DNA of 64,000 nt, from the NCBI RefSeq assembly GCF_001570365.1, contig NZ_BBYK01000065.1, positions 1 through 64,000 of the forward strand, written 5' to 3'. This document shows positions 6,950-14,218 of the stretch, piece by piece; positions within the stretch are counted from its first letter, which is position 1; every line of letters starts with the position of its first letter. The notes beneath the pieces are model-generated. The model was not told where the DNA came from and searched no databases. It worked only from the letters and a program-made list of their open reading frames with translations. The DNA comes from Microtetraspora fusca. Lineage in GTDB: Bacteria; Actinomycetota; Actinomycetes; Streptosporangiales; Streptosporangiaceae. The translations under genes and the position numbers were made by a program.

Positions 6950-7999
6950 ATGACGAACCTCCTCGTCGAAGGCGTCGAACAGATCGCCGTGCTCCGGGCC
7001 AACGCTCTCGGCGACTTCCTGCTCGCGCTGCCCGCCCTGGAGGCGGTGAAGCGGGCCTATCCGGCGGCGCGGCTGACCCTGCTCGCCCGCGAGTGGCACG
7101 ACCGCTTCCTGCGCGGCCGTCCCGGACCGGTGGACGACGTCATCGTGCTGCCGCCGATCCGCGGCGTCTCCGTGCCGTCCGACCAGGGGGCCGGAGCGCC
7201 CGGCCGCCTCTACGACGCGCTGCGCGGACGCTTCGACCTCGCGCTCCAGATGCACGGCGGGGGCCGCAACTCCAACCCGTTCCTGCGGCGGCTCGGCGCC
7301 CGCGTGACCGCGGGGCTGCGCACGCCGGACGCGGCGCCGCTCGACCGCTGGGTGCCGTACGTCCCCTACCAGCACGAGACGCTGCGTTACCTGGAGGTGG
7401 CCCGGCTGGTCGGCGCGCACGGCGGCAGCTCCCTGGAGCCCCGGGTGGCGGTCACCCGGGCCGACTGGGCCGAGCTGAGCAGGGCGGTCGGCTCCCTGCC
7501 ACGCGGCCTGGTCGCCGTCCATCCCGGTGCGAACGACGCGCGCCGCCGGTGGCCTCCCGAGCGCTTCGCCGCCGTGGCCGACCGGCTCGGCCGTCCCGTC
7601 GTCGTGACCGGCACCGAGCCGGAACGCGAGGTCGTGGAGCGGGTCGTGCGCGCGATGCGCGTCCCCGCCGTGCCCGTGATCGGCGAGCTGTCGATCGGCG
7701 GGCTCGCCGCGCTCTACGCCGCCTGCGACCTGCTGATCGCCAACGACACGGGGCCGCGGCACCTGGCCGCCGCAACCGGCACGCCCACCGTCGGCGTCTT
7801 CCTGTGCGTGAACCTGGTCAACGCGGGGCCGCTCTCCCGCAGCCACCACCGGCCGCTGATCTCGTGGACCACCGCCTGCCCCGTCTGCGGCGCCGACGGG
7901 ACCGACCCGTACGGCGAGCCGTGCGGGCACCGCGTGTCGTGGGTGGGCGACGTGACCGTGGACGAGGTGGTGGAACAGGCCCGGGACCTGCTGACATGA
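6950..7999 (+). CDS. glycosyltransferase family 9 (heptosyltransferase-like)
   Basis: 349 aa. The GT9/ADP-heptose:LPS heptosyltransferase layout is clear. The N-terminal Rossmann half opens with IAVLRANALGDFLLALPALEAVKRAYP. The C-terminal half has AVHPGANDARRRWPPERFAAVADRL, VVVTGTEPEREVV and the nucleotide-sugar site LLIANDTGPRHLAAATGTPTVGVF. It would transfer heptose from ADP-heptose to an acceptor at the inner face of the membrane. The acceptor in a Gram-positive is unknown. It is divergent from hldE, which strengthens the heptose assignment. The stop overlaps the next ATG (ATGA), so it is translationally coupled to topoisomerase IB. Confidence 0.87.
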   Translation: MTNLLVEGVEQIAVLRANALGDFLLALPALEAVKRAYPAARLTLLAREWHDRFLRGRPGPVDDVIVLPPIRGVSVPSDQGAGAPGRLYDALRGRFDLALQMHGGGRNSNPFLRRLGARVTAGLRTPDAAPLDRWVPYVPYQHETLRYLEVARLVGAHGGSSLEPRVAVTRADWAELSRAVGSLPRGLVAVHPGANDARRRWPPERFAAVADRLGRPVVVTGTEPEREVVERVVRAMRVPAVPVIGELSIGGLAALYAACDLLIANDTGPRHLAAATGTPTVGVFLCVNLVNAGPLSRSHHRPLISWTTACPVCGADGTDPYGEPCGHRVSWVGDVTVDEVVEQARDLLT

Positions 8000-9039
8000 C
8001 GGAGGAGGCCGATCTCGGCGGACTGCTCGGACTGGAGTTGCGCAACAGCCATCCGGACGAGCCCGGGATCCGGAGGCGGCGGCACGGACGCGGCTTCCGC
8101 TACACCTGGGCCTCCGGCCGTCCGGTGCGGGACCGGGCCGCGCTGCGGCGGATCAGGTCGCTGGCCATCCCGCCCGCGTGGTGCGAGGTGTGGATCTGCG
8201 CCGACCCGCACGGCCACATCCAGGCCGTCGGCACCGACGCCGCCGGGCGGCGGCAGTACCGCTACCACGACGCCTGGCGGGCGCAGCAGGACCGGGCCAA
8301 GTTCGACCACGTCCTGGAGGTCGCCGCGCGGCTCCCCGACTTCCGCCGGCGGGTGGCCGAGGACCTGCGCGGCGACGGGCTGACCCGCGAGCGGGTGCTG
8401 GCCGCGGCGGCGCGGATGCTGGACACCGGGTTCTTCCGGGTCGGCGGCGAGGAATACACCGACTCCTACGGCCTGGCCACGCTGCGCACCTCCCACGTCC
8501 GCTGCGCCGAGGGCCGGGTGGTCTGCGCGTACACGGCCAAGGGCGGCAAGCGGCGCGAGCAGGTGCTGGCCGACGCCGAGGTGTGCGAGGTGGTCCAGGC
8601 CCTGCTCGGCCGCAAGGGGGAGCTGCTGCGCTATCGCTCCGAGGGCGGCTGGGTGGACGTGCGCAGCGACGACATCAACGCCTACCTCAAGGAGGCGTTC
8701 GGCAGGGACGTCTCCGCCAAGGACTTCCGCACCTGGCACGCCACCGTGCTGGCCGCGGTCGGCCTCTCGGTGTCCCGCCGGGTGCGCGGCACCAGGGGCC
8801 GGCGCAGGGCGATCTCCCGCGTCATGGCCGAGGTCGCCGAGTACCTCGGCAACACCCCGTCCGTCGCCCGTTCGTCGTACGTCGATCCCCGGCTCATCGA
8901 GATGTACGAGCGGGGCAGGTTCATCCCGCTCGAATCGCTGGGCGCGGACGTCGAGGAGGGCGGGCTGGCCACGCACGGCGCGGCGGAGCAGGCGGTGATC
9001 ACGTTGCTGCGCCGGGCCGCGAGCGAGCCCGGCCACTGA
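7996..9039 (+). CDS. DNA topoisomerase IB (poxvirus-like)
   Basis: 347 aa, the usual size of bacterial TopIB. Visible motifs are RTSHVR, YTAKGGKR, the DINAYLKEAFG and KDFRTWHATV helices with catalytic Arg/His, and the nucleophile Tyr295 in SVARSSYVDPRLI. It relaxes supercoils of both signs through a 3'-phosphotyrosine intermediate. The ATG at 7996 overlaps the GT9 stop codon. In actinomycetes such genes are often in stress clusters rather than essential loci, as here. Confidence 0.92.
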   Translation: MTEEADLGGLLGLELRNSHPDEPGIRRRRHGRGFRYTWASGRPVRDRAALRRIRSLAIPPAWCEVWICADPHGHIQAVGTDAAGRRQYRYHDAWRAQQDRAKFDHVLEVAARLPDFRRRVAEDLRGDGLTRERVLAAAARMLDTGFFRVGGEEYTDSYGLATLRTSHVRCAEGRVVCAYTAKGGKRREQVLADAEVCEVVQALLGRKGELLRYRSEGGWVDVRSDDINAYLKEAFGRDVSAKDFRTWHATVLAAVGLSVSRRVRGTRGRRRAISRVMAEVAEYLGNTPSVARSSYVDPRLIEMYERGRFIPLESLGADVEEGGLATHGAAEQAVITLLRRAASEPGH

Positions 9040-9052
9040 GGCGCGACGACCC

Positions 9053-9077
9053 GTTTCACCCTGAATTGGGCGGGCAG
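9053..9077 (+). promoter_or_regulatory. SigB-like promoter of the BON/phosphoesterase genes
   Basis: GTTT (9053-9056), 15 nt, GGGCAG (9072-9077), with the ATG 31 nt further on after a GGAGGGGGAG ribosome site. Confidence 0.5.
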
Positions 9078-9108
9078 GCGCTGGAGAGTCTGATCGGAGG
9101 GGGAGCCC

Positions 9109-9354
9109 ATGGACGCGCCGCACTATGTCGCGGCCCGGGTGCAACGGGCGCTGGCGGAGGACGAGCGGACCGTCGAGCTGGGGATCAGGGTCGACGTGCG
9201 GGGAGACAAGATCTTTCTCCGGGGCCGGGTCAGCGCGCCGGAGCGCCGTCTCCTGATCGAGGACGTCGCCCGTGAAGCCGCTCCCGGTCTTTCCGTGCAC
9301 AACGAGATCACGTTGGTGGAGGTCCGCGAGCCGGGAGAGGAGGAGCCTCTGTGA
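9109..9354 (+). CDS. BON-domain protein
   Basis: 81 aa. It is almost entirely one BON domain: alpha helix VAARVQRALAEDERTV, strands GIRVDVRGDKIFLRGRVSAPERRLLIEDVAREAAPGLSVHNEI with the conserved central Gly, then VTLVEV. BON domains bind phospholipid or stress ligands (compare OsmY). No signal peptide is visible, so it is probably cytoplasmic. It has a strong ribosome site. The stop overlaps the next start (GTGA). Confidence 0.85.
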   Translation: MDAPHYVAARVQRALAEDERTVELGIRVDVRGDKIFLRGRVSAPERRLLIEDVAREAAPGLSVHNEITLVEVREPGEEEPL

Positions 9355-10073
9355 CACAGACGCGAGTCGCCGCCGTGGCGGACATCCACATGGGGGAGGA
9401 CCTGCGCGGGCGCTTCCGGCCCAAGCTCCACGGCATCGAGGATCGGGCCGACGTCCTGCTGGTGGGCGGTGACCTGACCAGGCACGGCACCATCGCCGAG
9501 GGGCGGGTGGTCGCCGACGAACTGCGCGACCTGCCGATCCCCGTGGTCGCCGTGCTCGGCAACCACGACTACCACTCGGACTGCGAGCAGGCGATCACCG
9601 CGATCCTGCGGGACGCCGGGGTGGTCGTGCTCGACGACGAGGCGACGATCCTCTCGATGAACGGCACGACGCTGGGCGTGGTCGGAGGCAAGGGGTTCGG
9701 CGGCGGTTTCGCCGGTAAGTGCGCGAGCGAGTTCGGCGAGCCGGAGACCAAGGCGTTCGTCCGGCACACCCGGCACATCGCCGAGCGCTGGCGGCACGCG
9801 CTGAGCGGCCTGGACAGCGACCACCGGGTCGTGCTGAGCCACTATTCGCCCGTCAAGGACACCCTCATGGGCGAGCCCACCGAGATCTATCCGTTCCTCG
9901 GGAGCTACCTGCTCGCCGAGGCGGCCGACGAGGAGGGCGCCGACCTGATCATCCACGGTCACGCGCACCTCGGTACGGAGAAGGGGCTCACCCCCGGCGG
10001 CATCCAGGTGCGCAACGTTGCCGTGCCGGTGATCGGCATGGCGTACACGGTCTACCGTCTCAACGGCGCGTGA
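9351..10073 (+). CDS. metallophosphoesterase
   Basis: 240 aa. The five calcineurin-like metal motifs are present: ADIHMGED (D-x-H), VLLVGGDLTRHG (GD), VLGNHDYHSD (GNHD), VLSHYSP (H), and IIHGHAHLGTEKG (GHxH). It hydrolyses a phospho- or phosphodiester, and the substrate is not predictable. The GTG at 9351 overlaps the BON stop codon, so the two are co-translated. No signal peptide or membrane segment is seen. Confidence 0.9.
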   Translation: MTQTRVAAVADIHMGEDLRGRFRPKLHGIEDRADVLLVGGDLTRHGTIAEGRVVADELRDLPIPVVAVLGNHDYHSDCEQAITAILRDAGVVVLDDEATILSMNGTTLGVVGGKGFGGGFAGKCASEFGEPETKAFVRHTRHIAERWRHALSGLDSDHRVVLSHYSPVKDTLMGEPTEIYPFLGSYLLAEAADEEGADLIIHGHAHLGTEKGLTPGGIQVRNVAVPVIGMAYTVYRLNGA

Positions 10074-10148
10074 CGCCGTACCGCCGTCGGGGCCGGGCAC
10101 GGGACGGCGGCCGGACCCGCCGGCCGCCGTGATCCCACGCCCACCCGA

Positions 10149-10298
10149 TCATGGATGGAAGATGCTGACCCCGCCGGGGCCGATGAGGAAGCCGATGACG
10201 ATGAGGACGATCCCCCAGAGAATGTCCCGTCGGGCCAGGATCACGTAGATTCCGGAGATAACGAGTACAACGGCGATGAGCCAAAGCAAAGTAGCCAT
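10149..10298 (-). CDS. GPGG-motif small membrane protein
   Basis: 49 aa. My translation of the minus strand gives MATLLWLIAVVLVISGIYVI, then LARRDILWGIVLIVIGFLI, then GPGGVSIFHP and a stop. Two hydrophobic helices flank an ARRD turn, and the C-terminus has the GPGG motif that names a family of tiny actinobacterial membrane proteins of unknown function. The upstream sequence has only a weak AGTGAAG ribosome site. It is convergent with the phosphoesterase. Confidence 0.8.
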   Translation of the reverse strand: MATLLWLIAVVLVISGIYVILARRDILWGIVLIVIGFLIGPGGVSIFHP

Positions 10299-10373
10299 TG
10301 CACTTCACTGCCCGGCGAATTCTCTGGTTAACTCCCCGTTTAATTGAATTTCGCCGCCCCGGTCGCGCGCGGC

Positions 10374-10397
10374 GTTTGGTCCGCCCTGTTCGGGCAG
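10374..10397 (+). promoter_or_regulatory. SigB-like promoter of the LLM gene
   Basis: GTTT (10374-10377), 14 nt, GGGCAG (10392-10397), then 9 nt to the ATG at 10407. Confidence 0.5.
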
Positions 10398-10406
10398 GTG
10401 GCGGCT

Positions 10407-11378
10407 ATGACCAAATTCGGATATTTCCTCTCGTGCGAGGAGCATGACCCGAAAGAACTCCTGCGCCAGGCGCGACTCGCCGAGCAGCACGGATTCGAGG
10501 GGCTGTGGATCTCCGACCATTACCACCCCTGGGTGGACGCGCAGGGGCAGAGCGCGTTCGTCTGGGCGGTCATCGGCGCGCTGTCGGAGGCCACGTCGCT
10601 GCCGGTGACCACCGCGGTGACGTGCCCGATCATCCGCATCCATCCGTCGATCATCGCCCAGGCCGCCGCCACCGCCCAGGTGATGCTCGACGGCAGGTTC
10701 CGGCTGGGCCTCGGCACGGGCGAGGCGCTCAACGAGCACATCCACGGCGACCAGTGGCCGCCGGCGTCGGAGCGGCGGCGGATGCTGGAGGAGGCGATCG
10801 AGGTCATCCGCCGGCTGTGGACGGGGAAGCTGGTCAGTTTCCGGGGCGAGTTCTACGACGTGGACACCGCGCGCCTGTACACACTGCCGGAGAAGCCGCC
10901 GCCGATCTACATCTCCGGCTTCGGGCCGAAGTCCACCGAGCTCGCCGGGCGGATCGGTGACGGGTACATCTCCACCGCGCCCTCCTCCGACATGATCCAG
11001 GTGTTCCGCGCGGCCGGGGGCCAGGGCAAGCCCACCGCGGCCGGGTTCAAGGTGTGCTGGTCCGAGGACGCGGCCAGGGCACGGCACAACGTTCACCGGC
11101 TGTGGCCGACCAACGGCATCCCCGGCGAGGCGTCCCAGCTCCTGCCGCTGCCGCGCCACTTCGAGCAGCTCTCGCAGCTCGTCACCGAGGAGGCGGTGGC
11201 CGACAAGATCGCCTGTGGCCCGTCCGCCGACGACCACATCGCGGTGATCCGCCAGTACGTCGAGGCCGGGTACGACGAGATCTACATCCAGCAGGTCGGG
11301 CCTGAGCAGGACGGCTTCTTCTCCTTCTACGCGGAGGAGGTCCTGCCCCGCTGCCGAACCACCCAGGCGGTCCGGTGA
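10407..11378 (+). CDS. F420-dependent LLM-class oxidoreductase (FGD-like, TIGR03557 type)
   Basis: 323 aa. It is a TIM-barrel luciferase-like protein: FGYFLSCEEHDPKELLRQARLAEQHGFEGLWISDHYHPW, VTCPIIRIHPSIIAQAAATAQVML, FRLGLGTGEALNEHI, and IYISGFGPKSTELAGRIGDGYI. These match F420-dependent glucose-6-phosphate dehydrogenase relatives. The substrate is unknown, and true Fgd1 is only one member of this group. The ATG at 10407 is chosen over an upstream ATG at 10344 because homology starts there and the SigB-like -10 lies 9 nt before it. It is convergent with the DUF1360 gene. Confidence 0.87.
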   Translation: MTKFGYFLSCEEHDPKELLRQARLAEQHGFEGLWISDHYHPWVDAQGQSAFVWAVIGALSEATSLPVTTAVTCPIIRIHPSIIAQAAATAQVMLDGRFRLGLGTGEALNEHIHGDQWPPASERRRMLEEAIEVIRRLWTGKLVSFRGEFYDVDTARLYTLPEKPPPIYISGFGPKSTELAGRIGDGYISTAPSSDMIQVFRAAGGQGKPTAAGFKVCWSEDAARARHNVHRLWPTNGIPGEASQLLPLPRHFEQLSQLVTEEAVADKIACGPSADDHIAVIRQYVEAGYDEIYIQQVGPEQDGFFSFYAEEVLPRCRTTQAVR

Positions 11379-11409
11379 CGCGGTTCCTTGAGCCGGCGGG
11401 GGCGGGTGC

Positions 11410-11925
11410 TCACTCCGGCCCGTCCTCGCCCGCCTGCTTCATCATCCGGCTGTACGCGAGCTGGAGCCAGTCGGAGACCGCGACGGCCGTCATCGTCGCG
11501 CCCGCCAGCCGGGTCACCCGCGGCGCGAAGACCATGCCCGCGGCGTACCCGGTGGCGACCCACTGGGAGAGGCAGAACGGGCAGCTCACCAGCTCGCCGA
11601 GCGCGTGGCGCAGCCCGGAGCCGCGCACCTCCTCCCGCAGCTCGGGCGGGCCGGAAACTCCGACATACTTTGTAAAGGGGGCGCGGAGCGGGCTTACCAC
11701 GGGGTCCTTGGCCAGCGTGCGCGACAGCCGATGGGTGAACATCCCCATCAGGCCCAGGTCGAGCAGGCCGATCTTCTCGGGCGCGCGCCGTCCGGTCAGC
11801 CAGGCGACGGCGGCCACCGCGCCCACGACGCCGCTGTAGACCAGGAGGATCCGGCCGTACGACGCGAGCGGGCGGTCGGCCGAGCCTTCGTACGCCCGTG
11901 CGGCTTCCTTGAGGGTTTCGGTCAT
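11410..11925 (-). CDS. DUF1360 membrane protein
   Basis: 171 aa. The LGELVSCPFCLSQWVATGYAAGMVF segment, with its CPFC motif inside a helix, is the hallmark of the DUF1360 family (related to sporulation-controlled YjcL-type proteins of Bacillus). An N-terminal helix (ILLVYSGVVGAVAAVAWL) and a C-terminal helix complete about three membrane segments. Function is unknown. The promoter overlaps that of the divergent nucleotidyltransferase gene. Confidence 0.8.
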   Translation of the reverse strand: MTETLKEAARAYEGSADRPLASYGRILLVYSGVVGAVAAVAWLTGRRAPEKIGLLDLGLMGMFTHRLSRTLAKDPVVSPLRAPFTKYVGVSGPPELREEVRGSGLRHALGELVSCPFCLSQWVATGYAAGMVFAPRVTRLAGATMTAVAVSDWLQLAYSRMMKQAGEDGPE

Positions 11926-11934
11926 CGAAACCGC

Positions 11935-11959
11935 CTACCCCGGATTGTTTGCGGCGAAC
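11935..11959 (-). promoter_or_regulatory. SigB-like promoter of the DUF1360 gene
   Basis: On the minus strand: GTTC (11959-11956), 15 nt, GGGTAG (11940-11935), 9 nt before the ATG at 11925. Confidence 0.5.
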
Positions 11960-11971
11960 TCGGACGGGCAG
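11947..11971 (+). promoter_or_regulatory. SigB-like promoter of the nucleotidyltransferase gene
   Basis: GTTT (11947-11950), 15 nt, GGGCAG (11966-11971), 9 nt before the GTG at 11981. It overlaps the divergent promoter face to face. Confidence 0.5.
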
Positions 11972-11980
11972 ACGAGCCGA

Positions 11981-12577
11981 GTGGGCAGTCACACGCACGC
12001 CGTCACCGACGCCATCCTGGACACCCTCAAGCGCGCGGGAGCGGGCCTGCGCGACGCGGGGGTGCGCTTCGCCCTGGCCGGCGGCTGCGCCGGATACGCG
12101 CGAGGGGCCGCTCCCTCGCTGCACGACGTCGACTTCGCGCTCGTCGAGGAGGACGTCGGGCTCGCGCTCAAGACCCTGGAGGATCTCGGGTTCCGCACGG
12201 TCAAACCGCCGGAGGACTGGCTCGTCAAGGCGTACGACGAGGGCGGCGTTCTGGTGGACCTCATCTTCTCGCTGGCCAACCGTCCGGTCACCGATGAGAT
12301 GATCGCCCGCGCCGATCTGATCAACGTCGCCGCGCTCAACCTGAAGGTCCTGGAGGCGACCGACCTCGTCATCTCGTGGATCATGCCGATGTCGGAGCAC
12401 AGTTGCGACTACGGGGCGATGCTCCCCATGGTCCGGGCGATGCGCGAGCAGGTCGACTGGAGCAGGGTGGCCGCCGTCGCCGCGCCCTCGCCGTACGCGT
12501 CGACCTTCGTGACGCTGCTCGAACGGCTGGGCGTCATCGCCCCGGTCACGCCCTCGGTGGGGGTGACCTGGCCCTGA
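11981..12577 (+). CDS. nucleotidyltransferase-fold protein
   Basis: 198 aa. The MNT/KNTase-type core is visible: FALAGGCAGYARGAAPSLHDVDFALVEEDVGLALKTLEDLGF, with the G-G and HDVDF (DxD) motif expected to hold Mg-NTP, and a third acidic strand GGVLVDLIFS. The substrate is unknown. The GTG at 11981 is preferred over an ATG at 11909, which lies inside the divergent gene, and its 9-nt spacing from the SigB-like -10 matches neighbouring genes. Confidence 0.78.
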   Translation: MGSHTHAVTDAILDTLKRAGAGLRDAGVRFALAGGCAGYARGAAPSLHDVDFALVEEDVGLALKTLEDLGFRTVKPPEDWLVKAYDEGGVLVDLIFSLANRPVTDEMIARADLINVAALNLKVLEATDLVISWIMPMSEHSCDYGAMLPMVRAMREQVDWSRVAAVAAPSPYASTFVTLLERLGVIAPVTPSVGVTWP

Positions 12578-12732
12578 ACCCGCATTCACTGTCCGCCGAT
12601 GTGGGCGTTACTTAAGAACATTTCATGGTTCACATCGACGCAGGAGGCTCACCGAGGGCCGTACGGGCGTCGGTTGCCGCGCTCTGCCCGGCGCTCGTCG
12701 CGGGGTGCGGCACGCCACCTGGCGGGGACGGT

Positions 12733-12774
12733 GATCCGAGGCCGGATCCGAGGCCAGAGGCCAGATCCGAGGCC
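12733..12774. repeat. three copies of an 11-bp repeat
   Basis: GATCCGAGGCC at 12733-12743, 12745-12755 and 12764-12774. Confidence 0.85.
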
Positions 12775-12804
12775 AAGGGGCCGCATGAAGGCGCCGTTCG
12801 ACGA

Positions 12805-12838
12805 CGAGGGCCGCGCCGCTTGCGCGGCACGGCCCTCG
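12805..12838 (-). terminator. hairpin terminator of the PRC-barrel gene
   Basis: A 15-bp stem with one mismatch (CGAGGGCCGCGCCGC against the complement of GCGGCACGGCCCTCG) and a 4-nt loop. It lies 18 bp past the ancestral stop codon at 12856, which supports that stop as the original end of the gene. Confidence 0.75.
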
Positions 12839-12855
12839 TGTCCGTCCTCGGGGGA

Positions 12856-13213
12856 TCAGAGCGCGTAGGGGAAGCGCCCGTAGTAGTCGCCGAGCCGGCT
12901 CGCGGTACGTCGGCTCCTTGTAGGCCGCCTCGTCGAACTCGGGGGCGTTCTTGATCTCCTGCTTGGTCCTGCTGACGAAGACCTTCTTCTCCTGAGGGTC
13001 GATCAGCGTGATCACGCCGGCCGGCAGCATGACCTTCTTGCCGAAGATCCACGGGCCGGTGTCGACCACGAGGTAGCTCTCGCCGACCTCGTAGGTGGCG
13101 TCGTCCACGGATCCGATCTTTCCGTCCGTGGCCTCGACGTCGTAGCCGGAGACGTCGAGGTCCTGCCCAGTACGATCCAGGCTGTCCCGGTACGTCCACA
13201 GATCCAGTGTCAT
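12856..13213 (-). CDS. PRC-barrel domain protein with 3' frameshift
   Basis: From the ATG at 13213 the protein reads MTLDLWTYRDSLDRTGQDLD, GKIGSVDDATYEVGESYLVVDTGPWIFGKKVMLPAGVI and VSRTKQEIKNAPEFDE, a clear PRC-barrel of the actinobacterial stress type. After TYREPA the frame slips. The neighbouring frame encodes SRLGDYYGRFPYAL and a stop at 12856, the tail expected for this family. Restoring one extra GAGCC next to the existing GAGCC (12897-12901) repairs the gene to about 120 aa. As it stands, translation would run on to 12623 (196 aa). A GTTT-N14-GGGTAG promoter is upstream. It is either a real indel in a functional gene or a sequencing error. Confidence 0.75.
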
Positions 13214-13242
13214 CTTTTCGTCTCCGTTCGTTGCGCATCCGA

Positions 13243-13266
13243 CTACCCGCGATGACAGATCGAAAC
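13243..13266 (-). promoter_or_regulatory. SigB-like promoter of the PRC-barrel gene
   Basis: On the minus strand: GTTT (13266-13263), 14 nt, GGGTAG (13248-13243), with the ATG 30 nt downstream and a GGAGA ribosome site between. Confidence 0.6.
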
Positions 13267-13359
13267 GTCCCATCCCCGGCCCCGTAGGGCTTTCGGAGTG
13301 TGGGTGCCTGACACGCGTGGACGAAGTACCTCAAATCTTCGCTACTCTTATGGGGTCAG

Positions 13360-13436
13360 GCGCCGCTAGCTCAGTTGGTTAGAGCAGCTGACTCTTAATC
13401 AGCGGGTCCGGGGTTCGAGTCCCTGGCGGCGCACCA
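13360..13436 (+). tRNA. tRNA-Lys (anticodon CTT)
   Basis: A full cloverleaf. The acceptor stem GCGCCGC (13360-13366) pairs with GCGGCGC (13426-13432), followed by discriminator A and an encoded CCA (13434-13436). The anticodon stem GCTGA/TCAGC encloses the loop CTCTTAA, anticodon CTT at 13394-13396. The T-arm has GGTTCGAGTCC. Its 3' half is repeated at 27511-27558, so it probably served as an integration site. Confidence 0.95.
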
Positions 13437-13442
13437 GCAAGA

Positions 13443-13471
13443 AACCCAGGTCGGTACGTCTGACCTGGGTT
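13443..13471 (+). terminator. rho-independent terminator after tRNA-Lys
   Basis: A perfect 10-bp stem AACCCAGGTC/GACCTGGGTT with a 9-nt loop, then TTTTC. Relatives with the same CCCAGGTC core occur at 24927 and 27563. Confidence 0.9.
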
Positions 13472-13554
13472 TTCTTCATTTGGCGATCGCCTCAGCTGTG
13501 CCCCGCGCCCGTCGTTGATCACGATGGTCGCTCGTCGTTTGCTCGCCAGCCGAG

Positions 13555-13578
13555 ATCCTGGTCATGTCATGATCATTT
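13555..13578. repeat. 24-bp direct repeat, copy 1
   Basis: Begins ATCCTGGTCAT and contains the palindrome ATGATCAT. Copy 2 at 20444-20467 has 23 of 24 bases identical in the same orientation, 6.9 kb away. Confidence 0.8.
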
Positions 13579-13745
13579 TGTTATGCCGGAGGCTGGGCGA
13601 ACAGTTGAGGCGGGGTGTGGCCGGGCAGTCGGGCGTTCGCTGGTCCATCAATCGAGGGTGAGGTTAGGATCACGCCCGTGCGATCGGCGCGGAGTGGCTT
13701 TGTCTAGGGCCGCCGAGAGGTGCTCGGCGGTGCTGGAGGTCGCTC

Positions 13746-14132
13746 ATGTCTCGCACCGTTCACCACGTTCGTTCGCGACGCTCGGATGAAGTCAGGCGTC
13801 GGGAAACCTGTCGGCCCGTCCCATGGCGGTCCTTCACAGTCATCGACCTGCGGTATCCGGCCGGTGAGCTCCAGGTTGCCGAGACTGAGGGACGTCGCCC
13901 CCACCCACGGAAGATGCGTTTCCATCGTGACTATTACTCCCACCTCGCCGCCTACGGCCGCGGGCAGTTCGTAGGAGAGGAGGCGAATCTCGATGAGCGG
14001 CGGGAGCGCCGCAGGCTCCGTGATCGGCTCGCCGAGATCCGTAAGCACGTCAACGCTGTCCGTTGTGCCGAGGCTGACATCGTCGACGTTCCGCCGTTCC
14101 GGCCGCGCCGCAACGCGATCTGGCTGGCATGA
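13746..14132 (+). CDS. mobile-element-associated hypothetical protein
   Basis: 128 aa, strongly basic and Arg-rich (MSRTVHHVRSRRSDEVRRRE, WRSFTVIDLRYPAGEL, DERRERRRLRDRLAEIRKHVNAV, then PPFRPRRNAIWLA at the C-terminus). I recall proteins with this start and end in Streptomyces integrative elements and plasmids. Their function is unknown. GGAGGT lies 5 nt before the ATG. A decayed copy of its last 50 codons lies at 27692-27856, next to the tRNA fragment, which ties this gene to the integration history of the region. Confidence 0.7.
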   Translation: MSRTVHHVRSRRSDEVRRRETCRPVPWRSFTVIDLRYPAGELQVAETEGRRPHPRKMRFHRDYYSHLAAYGRGQFVGEEANLDERRERRRLRDRLAEIRKHVNAVRCAEADIVDVPPFRPRRNAIWLA

Positions 14133-14167
14133 CAAGGCAGATCACAGGGGGCTCAGCGGGTGGTGAG

Positions 14168-14196
14168 GGTGCGTGCCCTCCGGGTGGGCACGCACC
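14168..14196. terminator. bidirectional hairpin terminator
   Basis: A perfect 11-bp stem GGTGCGTGCCC/GGGCACGCACC with a 7-nt loop, between the convergent basic-protein and SWIM genes. Confidence 0.8.
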
Positions 14197-14218
14197 GCTC
14201 CTTCTCAGGCCGGCCGGG

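Larger units (their letters stand above)
12578..12855. other. intergenic stretch with repeats and terminator
   Basis: No gene of its own. It holds three copies of GATCCGAGGCC (12733-12774) and a strong hairpin (12805-12838). The frameshifted PRC-barrel frame reads through it. Confidence 0.6.
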
